From Candidatus Enterococcus ferrettii (GTDB taxonomy: Bacteria > Bacillota > Bacilli > Lactobacillales > Enterococcaceae), in contig NZ_JAFREL010000012.1 of NCBI RefSeq assembly GCF_017377655.1, positions 1 to 64,000 on the forward strand: DNA of 64,000 nt. Reading direction: 5' to 3'. The notes under the pieces were generated by a model, which saw nothing but the letters and a program-made list of their open reading frames with translations, was not told where the DNA came from and did not search any database. A program made the position numbers and the translations under genes. This document shows positions 59,569-64,000 of the stretch, in pieces (the first letter of the stretch is position 1; every line of letters starts with the position of its first letter).

Positions 59569-60339
59569 CTAGCTAAAAAACATTTTTGCTGAATATTCAC
59601 TTGATCGATGATCTCGAATTTCATGAATCTTTGCGGCGATTACTGTATCGCCAGCATGATAGTCTCGGTGGACCTCTGCCGAAAGAGTCAACAAATTCTG
59701 TTCATAATCCGTTCCGTTTTCTGACACAAATATTAAATGATGAATCGCCAAATTTCCGTTACTAGCTGGAATGCGCTGGTTATAGCGATTATTTTGTGCA
59801 AGATCTTCACCACTAATCTGACAATAAAAGCGGTCACGACAGGCAATTCGATAGGGGAGGCTAGCCATATGACGCTTGGTGAACGTGGCCTTAGAATAAT
59901 TACGGGAACAGCTGTCTTTGCAGAAAGAACGACGTCCCTTAGGCAAATCCGATCCACACCATTTGCAGCTATTAGAAGATTTTCGCAAATCACAATGGTT
60001 GTAGCCTAACGTTTCGCCAAATTGCTGCTCATAAGCTGCTAAGCTGAGCCAGCTCCGTTGAAATCCTGCATCCGTTTTTCGTAACTGACTACCTTGGCCT
60101 TTATACTGATATTTTTCTGGTAAAGTTTGTATCACGTTTATAAGCTGTTGTTTTTCAGATTTCGAAACTGGTTTGCTGACTATTAATTTTTGCAAAGTAG
60201 AGTCATTTATTTCGTAAACTGTCTGGCAACGAAAACAGAGACAGAGATTGCTTTGTCTGTTATTGCTCAAGAGAATTTCTAATCGACGTTGACAGTTTGG
60301 ACAGTAGGCTCCAATCGGTTTGATTCGTTTATAGGTCAT
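59569..60339 (-). CDS. HNH-type nuclease-like protein with zinc fingers
   Basis: I do not recognise this as a named family. Its 256 residues hold three metal-looking modules: an N-terminal ribbon (C13, C16, C35, C38), a middle finger (C125, C128, C140, C144 in CKWCGSDL to CKDSC), and a C-terminal HNH-like core (RFYCQISGE, IHH at 199-201, NLLTL around 215, and HRDYH at 224-228). The second cysteine pair of classical HNH folds is missing. The ATG at 60339 follows AAAGGAG. No phage or restriction genes are beside it. Confidence 0.72.
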   Translation of the reverse strand: MTYKRIKPIGAYCPNCQRRLEILLSNNRQSNLCLCFRCQTVYEINDSTLQKLIVSKPVSKSEKQQLINVIQTLPEKYQYKGQGSQLRKTDAGFQRSWLSLAAYEQQFGETLGYNHCDLRKSSNSCKWCGSDLPKGRRSFCKDSCSRNYSKATFTKRHMASLPYRIACRDRFYCQISGEDLAQNNRYNQRIPASNGNLAIHHLIFVSENGTDYEQNLLTLSAEVHRDYHAGDTVIAAKIHEIRDHRSSEYSAKMFFS

Positions 60340-60492
60340 AATAGCTCCTTTACAATACAATTGATTCACGCTATTCTAGCATAAAATAAGATGGGAATGA
60401 TTGATTTAAACTATGAAAAGTGACTACCATTTTTGTAATTCTTCCCCCCTTTGCTGTAGAAAAGCTTGCAAACTAGTAAAAAGCATTGGATT
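60340..60492. other. Intergenic upstream of the HNH gene
   Basis: No open frame of note. AT-rich, probably with the HNH promoter, which I cannot place. Confidence 0.3.
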
Positions 60493-60729
60493 TAGTTTTT
60501 TTCTATAAGACAGTCAATAACTGCTTCAGCTGTTAAGAAAATCCAGATTCAACTTTATTGCCGAGGCAATCGCGAAGCTTGTGATAAAAACAAAAAAATC
60601 ATTACCTTTCTGCAAAATTACAAAATAGGAGAAACAATTATAGCTAGAGGAAATCAATAGCGAATTGCATCGTTAGCTGAACTTTCTAACCGAGAAATGT
60701 TTTACTATCTAGGTAAAACAGGTCCTTAA
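60493..60729 (+). pseudogene. Possible decayed coding remnant with in-frame TAG
   Basis: One plus-strand frame reads KKIQIQLYCRGNREACDKNK, then IITFLQNYKIGETIIARGNQ, a TAG at 60658-60660, then RIASLAELSNREMFYYLGKT and a TAA at 60727-60729. It has no start codon or ribosome site. The composition looks coding. Family not recognised. Confidence 0.35.
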
Positions 60730-60769
60730 TTTCTACTATCGAATTTCATAATAAAAACCCGCAGACATC

Positions 60770-61633
60770 TTATCTGCGAGCCGGTTTAGTGTTTCCCTCT
60801 AAATTGCTGGTTGAAAATATTTCAGCTTGTTGGCTCTTTGAGCCATAGCCTAACAGCAACAGGCTCAAAAGCGTTAAAATAATCGTACAGGAAAGTGATC
60901 CTTCTGCTCCAAATGCACCACCGGTTATTAAGGTATTATTGCTAACAATGTTTGTTACGAAATACCCACCACTGGTAGTACCGCTGACTGGAATTCCCAT
61001 GATGGCTCCTTGTACCCAGTTCCATGTAATATGAACACCTACAGCCGTATAGATGCTGTTAGTCGCAAACATCGTTGCCCCCATAAAAATACCTGCCAGA
61101 AAAATATTAAGCAATGACAGTACGGTGACTCCTGGATTAGCTAAATGCAACAAAGAAAAAATCGCAGCTGATAAAGCCAGTGCCTTAAAAGGACCAAATC
61201 GCAAGAAACGGTGCAGTAGAAAGCCCCGACACAAAAATTCTTCTGTAAAGCCAACCGCGATAAACATCAGAAAATCCAAAGCAATATCTTTAGTGGAGTA
61301 ACTGCCAGTCTTCAATGAATAGGCGCCGGTTAAATATAGCGGAGCACATACAATCAGAAAAGCGATAATCCCAATTGCTAAACCTAGTAACAACTTAGGC
61401 ATATCACTTTTTCTCCACTCAATCCCATAATCACTTAGCGATTCTCGTTGGATTTTGCCTGCTAGAAAAATACCTAAAATACAGATAGTAATCTGTACAA
61501 GCAAGCCAATCGTGTAGCGAATAAACACGTTAAAGTCTCCCAAAACACTTGTGACAAGACTGCCAAAAACCATGCCTCCAATAAAAAATATGAAAACGCT
61601 AAGGATAGCACCGATAGATTTTAAAATTTTCAT
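60770..61633 (-). CDS. CPBP-family intramembrane glutamic protease
   Basis: A 287-residue membrane protein with about eight hydrophobic segments and the CPBP (Abi) motifs EEFLCR (E131, E132, R136), FSLLH (H163) and HITWN (H201, N205). Such proteins are intramembrane proteases, some tied to bacteriocin immunity. The ATG at 61633 follows AAGGAG by 6 bases; the ATG at 61648 lacks a site and supplies the ribosome site within its first codons. No bacteriocin gene is seen nearby. Confidence 0.9.
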   Translation of the reverse strand: MKILKSIGAILSVFIFFIGGMVFGSLVTSVLGDFNVFIRYTIGLLVQITICILGIFLAGKIQRESLSDYGIEWRKSDMPKLLLGLAIGIIAFLIVCAPLYLTGAYSLKTGSYSTKDIALDFLMFIAVGFTEEFLCRGFLLHRFLRFGPFKALALSAAIFSLLHLANPGVTVLSLLNIFLAGIFMGATMFATNSIYTAVGVHITWNWVQGAIMGIPVSGTTSGGYFVTNIVSNNTLITGGAFGAEGSLSCTIILTLLSLLLLGYGSKSQQAEIFSTSNLEGNTKPARR

Positions 61634-61648
61634 TCGTAACTCCTTCAT

Positions 61649-62141
61649 TTTTTACTATTTCTCATTGTAGCATGTTTTTAAGTCTACATCTTTTGTATTT
61701 TCAGGAAAAACATGAGAACAACAGCGTTAATCTAGCTCTTGTTTCACCAGCTGCAATGCCCCCATCCATCCACTCATGTCAAGCATGCCCACTTCACAAT
61801 ATATTCTTCAGCTTTCCTAATTATCAGGTATCTATTCAACATCTAAAAAAATGTTGATTAATTTTTGTCAGTAAGTGTCTTCCACATATCTTTTAGCAAA
61901 AAAGAGACTCATTTCTAGATGTCTCTTGCCTTTAAAAACTTTTTGCTCAATTCTTACATCGCCACCAGTACCTACCATTAATATAGATACAACTTTAATT
62001 CACTTAACCTGCTCCTTACTCTATTCATCATAGACTGCATTTACGGTAGTCAGCCAGGCTACTATGATTTCATAACGTCACTTCAAAACGCCTAAATTTG
62101 TTAGAATAAATACTGCCATTCATCATTTTTTATCCTCAAAA
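61649..62141. other. 500-bp gap with gene debris, no intact gene
   Basis: On the minus strand, fragments such as IIVAWLTTVNAVYDE and MVGTGGDVRIEQKVFKGKRHLEMSLFFAKR read as protein-like pieces in different frames, with stops between them. A weak hairpin (AGAGAC with GTCTCT, about 61898-61925) ends in six T on the minus strand. I cannot name any parent gene. Confidence 0.35.
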
Positions 62142-62166
62142 AAGCCAAGGACTGCTCCTTGGCTTT
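62142..62166 (-). terminator. Terminator after the aldolase pair
   Basis: The minus strand pairs AAGCCAAGG with CCTTGGCTT around AGCAGT, then T residues. Confidence 0.85.
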
Positions 62167-62171
62167 GGTTT

Positions 62172-63071
62172 TTATGCTTGGCCTTGTCTCCAAGGTTGAA
62201 TATTTTTATCTCGGTACACCTTGGCTTGTCCAATTGAATTAAACAATTCCATTTTTTGTTTAACAACTGCTTTCGCTGCATCAATGCATTCTGGATAAAT
62301 TGCATTTGCATCCCATAATTCCGTAGTCGAAAGAATTTCACGACATTTTTTGTAGAAGGCATATTTGTAATCAGAAGAGATATTGACCTTTTGTATGCCA
62401 ATTTGCACTGCTTTGGCAATCTCTTCATCTGGGTTGGCTGAGCCACCATGCAATACTAAGGGAATATCTACACGATTTTTGATGTCTTCTAAAACATCCA
62501 TTTTCAACTTAGGCTTAATATCTTTCGGATAAATTCCATGAGCTGTTCCGATTGCTACAGCCAAAGTATCAATCCCGGTTTTTTCAATAAATTCTTCCGC
62601 ATCTTCTGGTTTAGTGTAAATAACTTCAGACACGCCGCCTTCGATAGTTGTTCCAGTATTACCAATTGTTCCTAGTTCACCCTCTACGGACACACCAATC
62701 TTGTGACAAACATCTACAACTTCTTTTGTAATAGCAATATTTTCTTCAAATGGCAGCAGCGAACCGTCAATCATAACCGAGCTGAAACCACAGTGAATAG
62801 CTCGCATAATACTTGCTAAACTATCGCCATGATCCATATGGATGACAAAAGGTACGGAACTATTTTTTGCTCGTGATACGGCATACTGGAAAAACTCATC
62901 TTTGGTAAAATCCAACTCAGTGGGATGCACCGCAATGATTGCTGGCGCATCATTTTCTTCAGCGGCTTCGATTACAACTCTCAAAAAGTTGCTGTCCGCA
63001 ACGTTGAAGGCGCCGACGGCAAATTTTTCCTCTTTAGCAATTTCCAGCATTTGATTCATATTGATTAACAT
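62172..63071 (-). CDS. Class II fructose/tagatose-bisphosphate aldolase, copy 1
   Basis: Zinc aldolase of the class II FBA/GatY-KbaY family, 299 residues. It has HMDHGDS (zinc His), VEGELGTIG, GTAHGIYP and LHGGSANP. It could cleave fructose-, tagatose- or another ketose-bisphosphate. The C-terminus extends about 15 residues beyond copy 2. It lies 15 bp downstream of copy 2, so both are cotranscribed. Pairing of two aldolases suggests a sugar-specific catabolic operon entering from the right edge. Confidence 0.9.
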   Translation of the reverse strand: MLINMNQMLEIAKEEKFAVGAFNVADSNFLRVVIEAAEENDAPAIIAVHPTELDFTKDEFFQYAVSRAKNSSVPFVIHMDHGDSLASIMRAIHCGFSSVMIDGSLLPFEENIAITKEVVDVCHKIGVSVEGELGTIGNTGTTIEGGVSEVIYTKPEDAEEFIEKTGIDTLAVAIGTAHGIYPKDIKPKLKMDVLEDIKNRVDIPLVLHGGSANPDEEIAKAVQIGIQKVNISSDYKYAFYKKCREILSTTELWDANAIYPECIDAAKAVVKQKMELFNSIGQAKVYRDKNIQPWRQGQA

Positions 63072-63086
63072 TTGGCATAGACTCCT

Positions 63087-63941
63087 CTATAGTGATTTAT
63101 TTTTAGAACCCGAAAGTTCTATATACTGTTTAACTACTGCTTTTCCGGCAGCCATCGTATGATGGACTAAGGTTGGATAATCGATTTCTGGGTTATTGGC
63201 CAGCTGCTCTCTAACATTCTGCAGTTGTCCCTTCATAAAGTCGGAACCAACATTGATTTTATTAATACCCAGTTCGATCGATTTCAAAATATTTTCGGTG
63301 CCGGCACCCGACCCACCATGAAGAACCAGCGGTAGATTAGTCGCAGATTTGATCTTCTCAACAATATCAAAACGGAATTCTGGAACGTAGCCTTCTGGAT
63401 AATTTCCGTGGCTGGAGCCATAAGATAGTGCAAGGCAATCCACTCCCGTTTCCTTAATAAAACGAATGGCCTCGTCAGGATTGGTATACATTTCATCATT
63501 GGTAAAATGGTCGCCGGCCACAGCTCCCATATCGCCGACCTCTGCTTCAACACTAGCATTGTATACCTCGGCCAATTCTACTATCGCTTTGGTAATGCGA
63601 ATATTCTCATCTAATGGATACATGGAAGCGTCCATCATGACACTGGAAAAACCTTCATGAAGACATTGCTTCACAAATGCAACATCCTGTCCATGATCCA
63701 AATTGATCGCTACCTCTACTTTGGCATTATTAGCCATACGAATGATCGGCTGTGTCAAATAGCGCTGATCCAGATGCTCCTTCAAATGGTCCTGTAGCAG
63801 GTCAATAATGATTGGTGCATGCAGCTCTTCGGCGGCTTCAATCACTGCTTTGGCTGTTTCTAGATTGAAGCAATTAATAGCCAAAACAGCATATTTCTCT
63901 CGATTGGCTTTTTGCAGCATTTCCTTCATTGAGACATACAT
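63087..63941 (-). CDS. Class II fructose/tagatose-bisphosphate aldolase, copy 2
   Basis: A 284-residue paralogue of the gene downstream. Zinc and active-site segments: NLDHGQD, VEAEVGDMG, GSSHGNYPEGY and LHGGSGAG. It begins MYVSMKEMLQKANREKY in the same way as copy 1 but differs along most of its length, so it is an old duplication or a separately acquired gene, not a recent copy. RBS AAGGGGAT. A partial gene precedes it. Confidence 0.9.
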   Translation of the reverse strand: MYVSMKEMLQKANREKYAVLAINCFNLETAKAVIEAAEELHAPIIIDLLQDHLKEHLDQRYLTQPIIRMANNAKVEVAINLDHGQDVAFVKQCLHEGFSSVMMDASMYPLDENIRITKAIVELAEVYNASVEAEVGDMGAVAGDHFTNDEMYTNPDEAIRFIKETGVDCLALSYGSSHGNYPEGYVPEFRFDIVEKIKSATNLPLVLHGGSGAGTENILKSIELGINKINVGSDFMKGQLQNVREQLANNPEIDYPTLVHHTMAAGKAVVKQYIELSGSKNKSL

Positions 63942-63959
63942 AGGTTTTGATCCCCTTTT

Positions 63960-64000
63960 TTAGCTTAATTTAATAGAAGAAAAATCAACATCTTCCTCTT
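63960..64000 (-). CDS. C-terminal end of an unidentified gene (partial)
   Basis: The last 41 bases hold, on the minus strand, the final codons EEDVDFSSIKLS and a TAA. The gene continues beyond the right edge. It ends 18 bp before the aldolase start, so it is probably in the same operon. Too short to identify. Confidence 0.5.
   Translation of the reverse strand, partial: EEDVDFSSIKLS

Noticed and set aside
60770..61633. Bacteriocin immunity locus around the CPBP protease
   Set aside because: No double-glycine leader peptide, bacteriocin-like small gene or dedicated exporter adjoins it; the ABC operon at 56.7-59.4 kb is separated by the HNH gene and has no peptidase domain.

Overview
The window reads as chromosomal DNA of a low-GC Firmicute, most likely an Enterococcus or a close relative. 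Three things point there: the gene order (lysS-dusB-hslO-ftsH-hpt-tilS-divIC-mfd-pth beside ldh), a SagA-type NlpC/P60 hydrolase next to mreCD with no mreB, and an IreK/IreP-type PASTA kinase and phosphatase pair. Nearly everything is coded on the minus strand. I saw no CRISPR array, insertion sequence, prophage, integrase or tRNA gene.

Layout from left to right. Positions 1-450 hold three tandem minus-strand promoters and a leader that must serve an rRNA operon lying just outside the left edge. 455-15158 is the translation, protein quality and division block (lysS, dusB, hslO, ftsH, hpt, tilS, an S1-domain protein, divIC, rqcP, a MurJ/SpoVB-type flippase, mfd, pth). Plus-strand ldh and an L,D-transpeptidase gene follow. 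18089-22403 has a frameshifted yebC, a vanZ-like gene, sagA and mreCD. 22558-35510 is the long growth-control cluster: yicC, a small unknown gene, gmk, rpoZ, priA, def, fmt, rsmB, the IreP/IreK phosphatase-kinase pair, rsgA, rpe and thiN. 35480-40661 holds a patatin-like lipase, sortase A, an unknown plus-strand gene, a thiamine-transporter gene under a TPP riboswitch, and a low-molecular-weight phosphatase. 40732-50858 is DNA repair (ruvAB, mutSL, maf) with msrB, a TetR gene, a ricA-like gene and ymdB. 51029-56603 has a two-part membrane protein, a Cof phosphatase, rpsD behind an S4 leader, bioY behind a BirA-type operator, and a methyltransferase. 56739-64000 is the most accessory-like stretch: a three-gene ABC export operon, an HNH/zinc-finger protein, decayed coding remnants, a CPBP protease and two adjacent class II aldolase paralogues.

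The strongest observations come from reading non-coding and start-site detail. (1) yebC is broken by a 7-bp tandem duplication whose removal restores exactly 240 residues. (2) The TPP riboswitch upstream of thiT has two mutually exclusive helices that would hide or free the Shine-Dalgarno sequence. (3) The rpsD leader has helices in pseudoknot order. (4) A ricA-like gene can only start well at an ATT codon, and rsgA probably starts at ATC or GTG inside its apparent N-terminal extension. (5) The BirA operator touches the bioY promoter. (6) The region 59.5-62.1 kb has an unrecognised HNH protein flanked by gene debris. I did not find a convincing wholly new multi-gene system; the best candidates for unknown biology are the HNH protein, the 257-aa protein at 38166 and the 94-aa protein at 34101.
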